37,354 nucleotides of DNA, taken from the NCBI GenBank assembly GCA_947073495.1, contig CAMTMX010000028.1, positions 1 through 37,354 of the forward strand, written 5' to 3'. Positions 18,445 through 26,574 of the stretch are shown one piece after another. Numbering within the stretch: the first letter of the stretch is position 1; each line of letters starts with the position of its first letter. The stretch is from an uncultured Porphyromonadaceae bacterium. Its GTDB lineage: Bacteria > Bacteroidota > Bacteroidia > Bacteroidales > Muribaculaceae. The notes beneath the pieces are model-generated. The model did not search any database, was not told the origin of the DNA, and worked only from the letters and a program-made list of their open reading frames with translations. Position numbers and translations under genes: made by a program.

Positions 18445-18885
18445 TCAATCATCATAGCGGAGAAAATTGCCGGCTTTATCGAATTTCATTTCAATGCCGT
18501 TAGACAACTCTACATCATAACCGCTACGCTCCTTGTCAATACCAACAATCCTTACCCCTTTATGATTATTACTTACATAATCACGGATCTGTTTAGTAAT
18601 AAAACCAACAGGAACAGATTGGGCATTGTTCACTTCCACGTTCTCCCAATTTCCGTCACGGTCAAAACTTATTTCGGTACCGTCAGTAAGAATAGTTTCA
18701 TATTCACTGATCCTGCCAAAGTCTTTATCAATCTTCACAACACTAACTTTCGCTTTAAAATTGTTAGCGATAGTGGTCTGGGCAGCTTTTGGAAGCACTG
18801 AAGCATCATGGGCATAAGTATCGTCGGCTTTTGCGAAACCGACAAAACCTAAGATTGCAATTATTGATAACAATAACTTTTTCAT
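18445..18885 (-). CDS. PepSY-like periplasmic protein
   Basis: A 146-residue exported protein. The signal peptide (MKKLLLSIIAILGFVGFAKA, cleavage after Ala20) is followed by two repeats of a beta-hairpin/helix unit. Each repeat ends in a strand pair of the form Y-(D/E)-x-x-L-(S/T)-(D/N)-G-x-E-(I/M)-x-F-D-x-x-G (residues about 60-80 and 123-142). This is the PepSY-like fold common in Bacteroidales secreted proteins; related domains bind or inhibit peptidases, but no partner is seen here. It is transcribed alone toward the terminator at 18386-18416. No TAnnTTTG box was found upstream. Confidence 0.82.
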   Translation of the reverse strand: MKKLLLSIIAILGFVGFAKADDTYAHDASVLPKAAQTTIANNFKAKVSVVKIDKDFGRISEYETILTDGTEISFDRDGNWENVEVNNAQSVPVGFITKQIRDYVSNNHKGVRIVGIDKERSGYDVELSNGIEMKFDKAGNFLRYDD

Positions 18886-18971
18886 TTTAAAATAAATTTA
18901 ATTGTTCATTTATCAATATTATGAACACATGCAGCGCGGAATCAGTTCATTATAAACGACATATTAACAAC

Positions 18972-19018
18972 TCTTAGAAACTGTTTAAATTTATTTATCG
19001 AATGAATTGAGAGGGTTT
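18972..19018. repeat. 47-bp direct repeat, copy B
   Basis: Same orientation as copy A at 16915-16961, with 6 mismatches in 47 positions. It lies in the gap between the divergent PepSY-like gene and the 78-residue ORF. The two copies bracket a 2-kb segment carrying only the lipoprotein and PepSY-like genes. Confidence 0.75.
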
Positions 19019-19092
19019 GTCAGGCAGATTTTTGATATTTATGATGGAGTAATGGGGTGCCATAATTACAGAATAATTATCATAATATCTCA

Positions 19093-19329
19093 ATGACGCA
19101 AGATAAAGACGAGATCATAAAGATCACTCCACCATTCCTCGCAGACACACCAGGTGGGTTTACAATTGTAACGGTGATATCTCCTGAAAACATCAAAATA
19201 CCAAAGCCCGACTTTAAGTCCGCGAAAAAGTTATCTCCCCTTCAACTTAATGCTTTCAGGATTCAAAAGAAACATACTCCTCTTACACCAGAACAATTAG
19301 AACGTTTCTCCAAGGCTTCATCAAAATAA
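19093..19329 (+). CDS. Small hypothetical protein, 78 residues
   Basis: A short frame beginning at ATG 19093 that I do not recognise. The product is soluble, with no signal peptide or membrane segment. It is acidic at the start (TQDKDEIIKITPP) and Lys-rich later, with Pro-rich turns (NIKIPKPDFKS) and a probable helix at the end (TPEQLERFSKAS). Support for it being real: the frame is open over its length and a strong 25-bp terminator stem begins 20 nt after its stop. Against: there is no recognisable ribosome binding site or promoter box and no known homologue from memory. It lies next to direct-repeat copy B. Confidence 0.5.
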   Translation: MTQDKDEIIKITPPFLADTPGGFTIVTVISPENIKIPKPDFKSAKKLSPLQLNAFRIQKKHTPLTPEQLERFSKASSK

Positions 19330-19349
19330 TTATATTCCAGTTAAGGACC

Positions 19350-19405
19350 AAAATAGAATATTCCGGATGAATGCGGCACTGCATTCATCCGGAATATTCT
19401 ATTTT
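19350..19405. terminator. Bidirectional terminator, perfect 25-bp stem
   Basis: Perfect inverted repeat (19350-19374 and 19381-19405) with a 6-nt loop GGCACT. The stem base is AAAATAG on the left and CTATTTT on the right. It can stop transcription of the small ORF (plus) and of the alpha/beta hydrolase operon (minus). Confidence 0.88.
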
Positions 19406-19442
19406 ATGATTTGAAGGATTTATGATTTATATCGATTTTAAC

Positions 19443-20543
19443 CTACAAACAGTTTTCAAGAAAAGCCGATGACAAAGCTACCGCCTTTGAAAATGCAGTG
19501 GGCTGTCCCTTCACTGTTATAAACAGATGTACAGCACCTGTAAATTCAACATGCTCCACATCGTTACCAACTTTTTTAAGATTATCGGCAAAACCTTTCC
19601 CCTGATCATATAAGATGTCTCTTTCTGCTCCAATAATGAGAACAGGAGGGAGTTTTGCAAGTTGGCTATCTTCAGCCTCAGCAGGAGAAATGAGAGGATT
19701 GTGAACATCTGAATTCTTATTGTCTACATTTGTTGAGGCACTGTTCACATAAGCTTCATTGAAGGAATCCATAAGTCTTGAATCAAGACCATACCCACGT
19801 GAATATTCTTTCCAGGATGCTGATTTATCGGCATAAGCCTTGACAACAGGATAGAACAAAACCAAAGATTTCAATTTTTCAGGTTGTGGCTGTTCTTGCA
19901 GATACAACGCGGTTGCGACAGCAAGATTACCCCCTGAACTATCACCGCCAAGACTTATTAAGGATATGGATCCTCCCCACTCTTCTACATGCGATACGGC
20001 ATATTCCACTGCGGAGACACAATCCATTAGTCCGGACGGATAGGGGTTTTCCGGAGCAAGACTATAATCCACAGCCAAAACCATGACTTTTCCGGATGCA
20101 GCCAGCGCATCACAATAGCTTGCACATGAATTAATGCTTCCCAATACCCATCCCCCTCCATGAAAATAAACCAATAAGGGCAATTCCGATTTGTCGGTTC
20201 CTGAAGATTTGGGCCTATAGAGACGCATCTTTATGCCCCGTGCAGACCCATCGCCTGTTATATCTTTACGTTCGACTTTATCAGACAATTCAACCGTGAT
20301 ATCACGCGACCTTCTGATATTTGCCAATTCTCCTGTCTGTCCTCTCAAGGCATGTAAAACGGCATCACACTGACGATCCTGCAAACCTTCCGCCATATCA
20401 TCGATAAAATCATCCGCCTCATTAAGAAAAGCTATCTTTTCTTTCTCTGTCGGCAATAATTTTTTTGGGATACGTGCAAAGCTACAATTGGCCATCACCC
20501 CGATCCCGATAAGCGCAATCAATAATTTTTTCATTATCTTCAT
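19443..20543 (-). CDS. Exported alpha/beta hydrolase, hormone-sensitive-lipase type
   Basis: A 366-residue esterase/lipase-like enzyme with an N-terminal signal peptide (KKLLIALIGIGVMANCSFA). The oxyanion-hole motif is VYFHGGGWVLGS (near residue 130). The nucleophile is the Ser in GGDSSGGNLA (near 205), the acid is in IGAERDILYDQG and the His is in GAVHLF, giving a complete catalytic triad. The HGGG motif and G-D-S-x-G-G place it in the HSL (family IV) group, acting on short acyl esters in the periplasm or outside the cell. The ATG overlaps the Uup-like stop by 4 nt (ATGA), so translation is coupled. A start three codons later (MKKLL) would give a more standard signal peptide. Confidence 0.88.
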   Translation of the reverse strand: MKIMKKLLIALIGIGVMANCSFARIPKKLLPTEKEKIAFLNEADDFIDDMAEGLQDRQCDAVLHALRGQTGELANIRRSRDITVELSDKVERKDITGDGSARGIKMRLYRPKSSGTDKSELPLLVYFHGGGWVLGSINSCASYCDALAASGKVMVLAVDYSLAPENPYPSGLMDCVSAVEYAVSHVEEWGGSISLISLGGDSSGGNLAVATALYLQEQPQPEKLKSLVLFYPVVKAYADKSASWKEYSRGYGLDSRLMDSFNEAYVNSASTNVDNKNSDVHNPLISPAEAEDSQLAKLPPVLIIGAERDILYDQGKGFADNLKKVGNDVEHVEFTGAVHLFITVKGQPTAFSKAVALSSAFLENCL

Positions 20544-22336
20544 TCTTTTTCCATCAATTCCAACAATCGGAATTCCGATTCGTCGATTTCAGATATGATC
20601 TCTTCCATCCTTTTGCCTGCCTCTGTTATAGCCGTATGGTTCATAGTTCCGGAAGACATCTCTGTTTCCAGCATCGCTTTCTCCTTTTCCAACTCTTCAA
20701 CTCTTGCAGTTAGGGTTTCGAGCTCTTTTTTCTCCTTGAATGAAAGTTTCTGCTTTTGTTCGGTACGCGGTTTATTTGAAGTTTTAGCTGTCTGTAAAGA
20801 CTTCTGGGCGGCAACCTCCAATGCCCGTAATTCTTTCTGTTCCTCCTGCACACAATGACGATAGGTGGAATAATCACCAGGGAAGTCTTTAACCACTCCA
20901 TTCCCTTTGAACACAAACAAATGATCCACGATCCTGTCAAGGAAGAAACGGTCATGACTGACAACTATTACACAACCTTTGAAGTTTGCAAGATAATCTT
21001 CAAGAACCGTCAGCGTAAGGATATCGAGGTCATTTGTAGGTTCGTCAAGAATAAGGAAGTTCGGATTTTTCATCAAAACGGTGGCAAGATATAGTCTCCG
21101 TCTCTCTCCTCCACTTAATTTGTAGATATATTTCTGCTGCGTATCCGGAGTAAAAAGGAAACGGGTCAGGAATTGGGAAGCGGAAAGCCTTGTCTTGTCG
21201 TCTATCCGCACCTCTTCCGCTATTTCCCTCACTGCATCTATCACTTTCTTTTTTTCATCGAATCCGGTCATTCCCTCCTGGCTGTAATAACCCCATTTCA
21301 CAGTCTGTCCAATATCGAACAAACCGCTGTCAGGCTGCAACTCCCCAAGCAACAATTTTATGAATGTGGTCTTGCCAGCTCCATTATCCCCGACAATCCC
21401 CACCTTTTCATATCTTGCAAAAGTATAGCTCCATTTATCCAGAATCACCTTGTCGCCAAATGATTTTGAAACATCCTTAGCTTCAAAAATCTTGGAACCA
21501 ATGTAAGATGAGCCGTTACCTAAAGAAAGTTCTTTAGTATTGAGATTAACCTTACTTTTAGCCTCAAGCTGATGAAAATTATCAATTCTGTATTTGGCTT
21601 TTGAACCGCGTGCCTGTGGCTGACGGCGCATCCAGTCAAGCTCTGTGCGAAGAAGATTCTTCACTTTGGCGAGCTCTGAATTCATGGCATCATAACGCTC
21701 CTGCCTTTTCTCAAGGTAATAGTCGTAGTTGCCATCATAAGAATAGACAGCCTCCCTGTCAATCTCGATAATCTTGTTGCATACCTTATCGAGGAAATAT
21801 CGGTCGTGCGTCACCATAAGCAGGGTTATACGCTGGCGGGTAAGATAATTCTCAAGCCATTCCACCATCTCTATATCAAGATGGTTGGTCGGCTCGTCAA
21901 GAATAAGCAGGTCGGGTTCTGACAACAATGTCTTTGCTAAAGCCACACGCTTCACCTGACCACCTGACATAGTTCCCATTTTCTGATTCAAGTCAGTGAT
22001 CCTGAACTGATAAAGCATCTGTCGGGCACGGTCTTCACATGAATAGTCATCTGCACGTAAGGGTTCAGGCGTTGCATAAGAAAGAGCTGTTTCTTCCGGA
22101 TCAAACGGTGGGAGCTGAGACAGATACCCTACTCTCAGATCATTTCTAAAAACGACATTTCCACTGTCATAATCCTCCTGTCCCGCAATAATATTAAGGA
22201 ACGTGGTTTTTCCGGCTCCATTTGCGGCAATCAATCCTATTTTATCACCCTCATATACTCCGAGTGTGACATCTGAAAACAACACTCTGTCGCCAAAAGA
22301 TTTTGTCAGGTTCTCAATTTGCAGATAACTTATCAT
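20540..22336 (-). CDS. ABC-F ATPase, Uup-like
   Basis: A 598-residue soluble twin-ABC protein. The first domain has Walker A AANGAGKTT (37-45), signature MSGGQVKR and LILDEPTNHLD. The second has VGDNGAGKTT, LSGGERRR and [11 protein letters not shown]. Both sites are complete, unlike the ABC-F at 14903. The C-terminal 100 residues form a charged coiled coil (KKELETLTARVEELEKEKA), the DNA/RNA-binding tail typical of Uup. E. coli Uup acts on ribosomes and affects precise excision of transposons. The gene lies downstream of ridA (115-nt gap) and overlaps the hydrolase gene by 4 nt. Confidence 0.93.
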   Translation of the reverse strand: MISYLQIENLTKSFGDRVLFSDVTLGVYEGDKIGLIAANGAGKTTFLNIIAGQEDYDSGNVVFRNDLRVGYLSQLPPFDPEETALSYATPEPLRADDYSCEDRARQMLYQFRITDLNQKMGTMSGGQVKRVALAKTLLSEPDLLILDEPTNHLDIEMVEWLENYLTRQRITLLMVTHDRYFLDKVCNKIIEIDREAVYSYDGNYDYYLEKRQERYDAMNSELAKVKNLLRTELDWMRRQPQARGSKAKYRIDNFHQLEAKSKVNLNTKELSLGNGSSYIGSKIFEAKDVSKSFGDKVILDKWSYTFARYEKVGIVGDNGAGKTTFIKLLLGELQPDSGLFDIGQTVKWGYYSQEGMTGFDEKKKVIDAVREIAEEVRIDDKTRLSASQFLTRFLFTPDTQQKYIYKLSGGERRRLYLATVLMKNPNFLILDEPTNDLDILTLTVLEDYLANFKGCVIVVSHDRFFLDRIVDHLFVFKGNGVVKDFPGDYSTYRHCVQEEQKELRALEVAAQKSLQTAKTSNKPRTEQKQKLSFKEKKELETLTARVEELEKEKAMLETEMSSGTMNHTAITEAGKRMEEIISEIDESEFRLLELMEKE

Positions 22337-22385
22337 ACTTTTTTTAATATCCTATCCTTGATGTATTATCGTCTGTTATAAAAAT

Positions 22386-22436
22386 AATTCTGTAGCAGTT
22401 AGAAGACAATAGTCAATCCTTAACCACTACAGAATT
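22386..22436 (-). terminator. Possible weak terminator after ridA
   Basis: AATTCTGTAG (22386-22395) and CTACAGAATT (22427-22436) form a 10-bp stem with a 31-nt loop. On the minus strand the stem is followed by ATTTTTAT. The long loop makes it a weak candidate, so read-through into the Uup-like gene is possible. Confidence 0.35.
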
Positions 22437-22451
22437 TATTTAGCTTTGGAA

Positions 22452-22826
22452 TTAAAGTGCAGCTACGACTTCAATTTCAACAAGTGCCTGCTTGGGAAGC
22501 TCTTTTACTGCAAATGCAGCACGCGCAGGATAAACCGCCTTGAAATATTCTGCGTATACTTCGTTCATAGCTCCAAAAAGGCTCATGTCTGCAAGATAGA
22601 CTGTAGTCTTAAGCACATTGTCGAGTGTAGCACCTGCTTCCGCAAGGATTGCCTGAATATTCTCGATGCTCTGTGCGGTCTGTGCCTTGATGTCAGTGGG
22701 CATTTCTCCGGTAGCGGCATTGATAGGAAGCTGACCCGATACAAAAATAAGATTGCCTGCCATGACTGCCTGGCTGTAGGGACCGATTGCTCCGGGAGCC
22801 TTTGATGAATTGATCTCTTTTTTCAT
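22452..22826 (-). CDS. ridA: RidA family enamine/imine deaminase
   Basis: A 124-residue enzyme that hydrolyses reactive 2-aminoacrylate and related enamines from PLP enzymes, protecting metabolism in the cytoplasm. Signatures: APGAIGPYSQAV near the N-terminus, GNLIFVSGQLPINAATGEM, and the C-terminal YPARAAFAVKELPKQALVEIEVVA. The last contains the catalytic Arg of the family and the substrate-binding Glu region. The start at 22826 is chosen because the family begins with this short Met-Lys-Lys leader; the frame is open 10 codons further upstream but without homologous sequence. A -7 promoter box is at 22880-22887. Confidence 0.95.
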   Translation of the reverse strand: MKKEINSSKAPGAIGPYSQAVMAGNLIFVSGQLPINAATGEMPTDIKAQTAQSIENIQAILAEAGATLDNVLKTTVYLADMSLFGAMNEVYAEYFKAVYPARAAFAVKELPKQALVEIEVVAAL

Positions 22827-22879
22827 GTCTGTAAATTTAAGATTTAGATTAGTCAACCATCATATATGGTTTTCCATTG

Positions 22880-22887
22880 CAAAATTA
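22880..22887 (-). promoter_or_regulatory. Putative -7 box for ridA
   Basis: TAATTTTG on the minus strand matches TAnnTTTG, 53 nt before the ridA ATG. A TTTG lies upstream (22914-22911) but with a 23-nt spacer, slightly longer than usual. Confidence 0.45.
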
Positions 22888-22923
22888 ACAATAATTCTGC
22901 TTAGTCATGCCAAAATATAAAGG

Positions 22924-24111
22924 TTATTTGGATTTTGCCCATGGAAATTCAATCCATGTGGCCTTTTTCCATAAATATTCCAAGGGTCCATGGCTATGAT
23001 GATTCACCCAATACCTACAGAAACAATATTGAACAAGGAAAATTCCGATTCCGACCAATTCACTTGCCGTGATACCAAGACGGAGATATAGCCCCCAATG
23101 ATAGAACAATGCTGATCCTATTATCCCCTGGGTAACATAATTGGTCATACTCATTCGTCCGTAAGGAATCAACAGGGAGAGGAAATTACTAAATTTTGTC
23201 GTGCAGTAATAGCCGAATAATATTCCACATACAAGTATCAGCATAAAGGCGATATTAACAAGTGAAGATAAAACAAGTTTTAACTGCACTAATATTCTTG
23301 TGTCTTCGATATAATTTCCAACCATATTGTTCAAGCCATACAGCGGGAAGAATGCAGCGATAGCTATTGCAAGGACAATACCCCATTTATGCAGATTCTT
23401 GCGAAGGAACCATCCTTCCCTGCCTATCAACATACCGAACATGAACAGTGCGGCTGTCTGGAAAATTCTGCCGTGATCCCACGCCCAGGCAAGAGACGCA
23501 AGCTGACCTTCCCAAAGATTGACTTTGACAGTCTCAAGGAATGAGCCACCGCTTTGCATGGCAAATGTTGCCGCCCAATATTCACTGGTGTTGATGGTGA
23601 ACGGTTCAAAAGCCGGGTCTGCAATAGACATAAACATCTGATAAAGCGCATACGGCTGTATCATACATATCGAAGCGATAATGACAATTGCTTTAGTAGA
23701 AAGCCGGCACGTGAGCACAAGAACAAAACCAATAAGTGCATACATCACCAGGATCTCAGCGGTAAAGAACATGGCATTGATCTGTCCGACTAAAAACAAA
23801 AGCAATAATCTCCAACAGAAGCGTAAACGAAAGTCGTTACCTTTCATCCGCTGGTTGTCATGCTGGATGAAAAAACTGAAACCGAAAAGCAGTGCAAAAA
23901 TTGCATATGCTTTTCCTCCGAACATAAAGAAAAGTCCGTCCCAGATTGCCTTGTCGGTAAAATTCAACCAATTTGACTGTGACGAAGTGTCCGGGAAAGA
24001 ATAAAAATTGAAATGTTCAATAGAATGAAGCAAAATAATCGCCATCACGGCAAAACCGCGCAGCACATCCGCCACATCTACCCTTTCATGACGTCGTAAA
24101 ACTTGATTCAT
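22924..24111 (-). CDS. DUF418 family membrane protein
   Basis: A multi-pass membrane protein of about 395 residues. The N-terminal RVDVADVLRGFAVMAIILLHSIEHF (first membrane segment) and the C-terminal GRMSMTNYVTQGIIGSALFYHWG and HGPLEYLWKKATW are the hallmarks of the DUF418 / acyltransferase-3-related family. About nine to ten hydrophobic segments are visible. Members are proposed transporters or acyl-group transferases of the inner membrane, without a settled substrate. I start it at ATG 24111 because DUF418 proteins begin a few residues before the R-I/V-x-x-x-D-x-L-R-G motif; the frame is also open to 24183, which would add 24 unrelated, basic residues. Not clearly in an operon with ridA (97-nt gap). 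Confidence 0.85.
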   Translation of the reverse strand: MNQVLRRHERVDVADVLRGFAVMAIILLHSIEHFNFYSFPDTSSQSNWLNFTDKAIWDGLFFMFGGKAYAIFALLFGFSFFIQHDNQRMKGNDFRLRFCWRLLLLFLVGQINAMFFTAEILVMYALIGFVLVLTCRLSTKAIVIIASICMIQPYALYQMFMSIADPAFEPFTINTSEYWAATFAMQSGGSFLETVKVNLWEGQLASLAWAWDHGRIFQTAALFMFGMLIGREGWFLRKNLHKWGIVLAIAIAAFFPLYGLNNMVGNYIEDTRILVQLKLVLSSLVNIAFMLILVCGILFGYYCTTKFSNFLSLLIPYGRMSMTNYVTQGIIGSALFYHWGLYLRLGITASELVGIGIFLVQYCFCRYWVNHHSHGPLEYLWKKATWIEFPWAKSK

Positions 24112-24370
24112 GACATTAAGATATTTATGATTAATAATACAAAGGAATCGTCGTATGCACCTTTTCCATTTTATATTTCGCAATATTGCAGAGTGAACTT
24201 AAATCGAGAGGTAGTGTTTCATTGACTGAGACTAAGGTAAGTTCACTCAAACCGGTGAGCTCATATGAAGTTGCGAATTTAATAATTTATTTTCATAATT
24301 CCGATATTCAGATTGAAATAACATTCAATAAATCAAATAAAAAAAGGAGTGGTCGAGAACCACTCCGATG

Positions 24371-24443
24371 AGCCGCGACCGGGGCTCGAACCCGGGACCT
24401 TTTCGTTACGAATGAAATGCTCTACCAACTGAGCTATTGCGGC
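24371..24443 (-). tRNA. tRNA-Thr, anticodon CGU
   Basis: A 73-nt cloverleaf on the minus strand. The D-arm GCTC-AGTTGGTA-GAGC, the T-arm CCGGG-TTCGAGC-CCCGG and the anticodon loop TTCGTAA (anticodon CGT, reading ACG) are clear, and U8 and the discriminator U73 are in place. CCA is not encoded. Two non-canonical pairs are present: A6-C67 in the acceptor stem and A31-C39 at the end of the anticodon stem. The rest of the stems pair well. Confidence 0.93.
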
Positions 24444-24563
24444 TGATGTATGCAAGACGGAATCTATATCAATTTTCCGTTTTGTCATGCAAAGTTAATA
24501 CTTATTTTGCGATTATCCCAATTTTTGAATAAAAAAAAGAAAGAACATACTCCCCACTATCTT

Positions 24564-24602
24564 GAAAAAGAAAGACTGGCTACTCTCTCGAGCTGCCAGT
24601 CT
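24564..24602 (-). terminator. Terminator downstream of gdhA
   Basis: On the minus strand AGACTGGC (24602-24595) pairs with GCCAGTCT (24580-24573), followed by TTCTTTTTC. It lies about 100 nt after the gdhA stop. A second, GC-poorer hairpin (24654-24675, 9-10 bp with a TCAC loop) precedes it without a U-tract. Confidence 0.65.
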
Positions 24603-24616
24603 CTGCTGATGAAACA

Positions 24617-24646
24617 TTTCAATTACTCTTATTTTCAATTACTCTT
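24617..24646. repeat. Short tandem duplication, 16-nt period
   Basis: TTTCAATTACTCTT occurs at 24617-24630 and again at 24633-24646. Two copies only, in the gdhA downstream region. Probably replication slippage, with no evident function. Confidence 0.6.
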
Positions 24647-24702
24647 TTTCGTTTATCCGTTTTCACAAACGGATATATATTTTGTCGCTTTCAGGGAAAG
24701 TA

Positions 24703-26043
24703 TCAGATGATACCCTGACCCATCATAGCGTCTGCCACCTTAAGGAAGCCTGCAATGTTGGCACCCTTCATGTAGTTGATGTAGCCATCCTCCTGTGTGC
24801 CGTATTCAACACAAGCATTGTGGATAGAGCTCATCATCTCGTGAAGTCTGTTGTCAACCTCAGCTGCACTCCACTGGAGGTGTTCTGCATCCTGGCTCAT
24901 TTCAAGACCTGATACGCCTACGCCACCTGCGTTAACAGCCTTACCGGGGCAATATACAGTCTTGTTAGCGATGAAGGCATCGATAGCCTCGGGTGTACAT
25001 CCCATGTTGCTGACCTCTGCACAGAGCTGAACACCGTTAGCGATGAGCTGCTTGGCATCTTCACCACCAAGTTCGTTCTGAGTTGCACAAGGAAGAGCGA
25101 TATCCACTTTCTGCTCCCAAGGTTTCTTGCCTGCGAAGAATGTTGAACCGGGGAACTTGTCAGCGTAAGGAGCGACAACATCGTTGCCGGATGCACGAAG
25201 CTCGAGCATATATTCGATTTTCTCTGCATCAAGACCTGCAGGATCAAGGATATATCCGTCTGGACCTGAGATTGTGATAACCTTGGCACCGAGCTCAGTA
25301 GCTTTCTGTGCTGCGCCCCAAGCCACATTACCGAAACCTGAAATAGCTACAGTCTTGCCTGCGAGAGTCTCGTTCCAATTCTGCTTCAATACATTCTGTA
25401 CGAAATAGATTGCTCCGTAGCCGGTTGCTTCAGGACGAAGGCGGCTACCGCCGAATGAAAGACCCTTACCTGTAAATGTACCGGTATTTTCACGGGCGAG
25501 TTTCTTGTACATGCCATACATGTAACCTACTTCTCTACCACCTACGCCGATATCACCTGCGGGCACGTCGCGATCCGGACCAAGGTTACGCCAAAGTTCA
25601 AGAATGAATGCCTGGCAGAAACGCATGATTTCAGCATCGCTCTTGCCACGGGGGCTGAAGTCAGAACCACCTTTACCACCACCCATTGGAAGTGTGGTAA
25701 GAGCATTCTTGAATGTCTGTTCAAAACCGAGGAATTTGAGGATTGAGAGGTTGACAGAAGCATGGAAACGGATACCCCCTTTGTAAGGACCGATCGCATT
25801 GTTGAACTGTACACGATAGCCGATATTGTTCTGTACTTCTCCTTTATCGTCTACCCAAGTAACTCTGAAAGTAAAAATACGATCAGGCTCTACCATACGT
25901 TCGATGATGCGTGCCTTCTCATATTCGGGATGCTGATTGTATACTTCCTCCACTGAAAGGAGAACTTCTTTCACAGCCTGGAGATACTCTTTCTCACCGG
26001 GATGCTTTGCCTCGAGGGCAGCCATGATTTCAGAGATGTTCAT
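24703..26043 (-). CDS. gdhA: Glutamate dehydrogenase, hexameric NADP-type
   Basis: A 446-residue cytoplasmic enzyme that makes glutamate from 2-oxoglutarate and ammonium, a main nitrogen-assimilation route in gut Bacteroidales. The substrate domain has GYRVQFNNAIGPYKGGIRFH, with the lysines of the active site there and in LPMGGGKGGSDFSPRGKSD. The segment DRDVPAGDIGVGGREVGYMYG holds the catalytic Asp. The coenzyme domain has VAISGFGNVAWGAAQKATELGAKVI. Length and order match the GdhA (about 450 residues) class typical of NADP-dependent enzymes. It is monocistronic, with a strong promoter at 26171-26202, a leader of about 120 nt and a terminator at 24564-24602. Confidence 0.97.
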   Translation of the reverse strand: MNISEIMAALEAKHPGEKEYLQAVKEVLLSVEEVYNQHPEYEKARIIERMVEPDRIFTFRVTWVDDKGEVQNNIGYRVQFNNAIGPYKGGIRFHASVNLSILKFLGFEQTFKNALTTLPMGGGKGGSDFSPRGKSDAEIMRFCQAFILELWRNLGPDRDVPAGDIGVGGREVGYMYGMYKKLARENTGTFTGKGLSFGGSRLRPEATGYGAIYFVQNVLKQNWNETLAGKTVAISGFGNVAWGAAQKATELGAKVITISGPDGYILDPAGLDAEKIEYMLELRASGNDVVAPYADKFPGSTFFAGKKPWEQKVDIALPCATQNELGGEDAKQLIANGVQLCAEVSNMGCTPEAIDAFIANKTVYCPGKAVNAGGVGVSGLEMSQDAEHLQWSAAEVDNRLHEMMSSIHNACVEYGTQEDGYINYMKGANIAGFLKVADAMMGQGII

Positions 26044-26170
26044 GTGCTTTTAAATTAGATTTATGGTTAGATTATAAGTTGACTTAGCAAAAAACAGATT
26101 TTTCAACACTTTGCGAACATAGTGCAAGCTGGTTGCTTGCCTTTCTTAGGTTGCAACCCTGTTTTCGTTG

Positions 26171-26202
26171 CAAAAGTACAATGTTATTTTTAAACCGCCA
26201 AA
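26171..26202 (-). promoter_or_regulatory. Full-consensus promoter for gdhA, with A/T tract upstream
   Basis: On the minus strand: TTTG (26202-26199), a 20-nt spacer, TACTTTTG (26178-26171). Directly upstream (about 26209-26231) is a near-continuous A/T tract that could act like an UP element. The predicted start is near 26164. Confidence 0.8.
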
Positions 26203-26498
26203 GATTTTTCAAAAAAAATAAAAAAAAAATTATGATTATTTTATGCACTACCCGTAGAAGTTGTTTCGAGTTTTTTCTTTTCCAAGATTTCGTCAGATTT
26301 TCAAGGTGATTTTGAAACTTGAAAAGAGAGTTTACGTCCGATGAAAGAGTCAAAAGCGAACGGAAAGATGGCGGAAAATTGGGAAAGAAATCTTTTTTAA
26401 TGCAAAAAGCCATAAAAAATGAATCTCCAAAAAAGTGGAAACAACTTCCTATATTATATTTTCCATGTGAAATTGACTGCCCACCCCACACTTTTAAC
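26203..26498. other. Gene-free stretch between gdhA promoter and ompA terminator
   Basis: No credible gene. The left part is the A/T tract upstream of the gdhA promoter. An 11-bp inverted repeat GAAGTTGTTTC / GAAACAACTTC (26257-26267 and 26438-26448) spans 170 nt. The open frames here on both strands are low-complexity (Lys/Phe/Asn-rich) and the minus-strand one runs through the gdhA promoter, so they are not called. Confidence 0.6.
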
Positions 26499-26537
26499 AA
26501 AAAAAGAGAGACATTCTCCAAGATATGAATGCCTCTC
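26499..26537 (-). terminator. Terminator downstream of ompA
   Basis: On the minus strand GAGAGGCATTC (26537-26527) pairs with GAATGTCTCTC (26516-26506), with one G-U pair and a 10-nt loop, followed by seven T. It lies about 190 nt after the ompA stop, so the ompA transcript would have a long 3' region. Confidence 0.83.
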
Positions 26538-26574
26538 CTTAATTATAAATATCGTGATTTATTATTTATTTAAG

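Noticed and set aside
24450..24710. Plus-strand frame of 86 codons downstream of the tRNA
   Set aside because: Covers the gdhA terminator and a tandem repeat, low-complexity sequence, no start signals.
26084..26521. Minus-strand frame of 145 codons between gdhA and ompA
   Set aside because: It runs through the gdhA promoter and leader, has low-complexity Phe/Ile/Lys stretches and begins inside the ompA terminator region.
26319..26528. Plus-strand Lys-rich frame of 69 codons
   Set aside because: No ribosome site or promoter, low-complexity composition, and it ends inside the ompA terminator.
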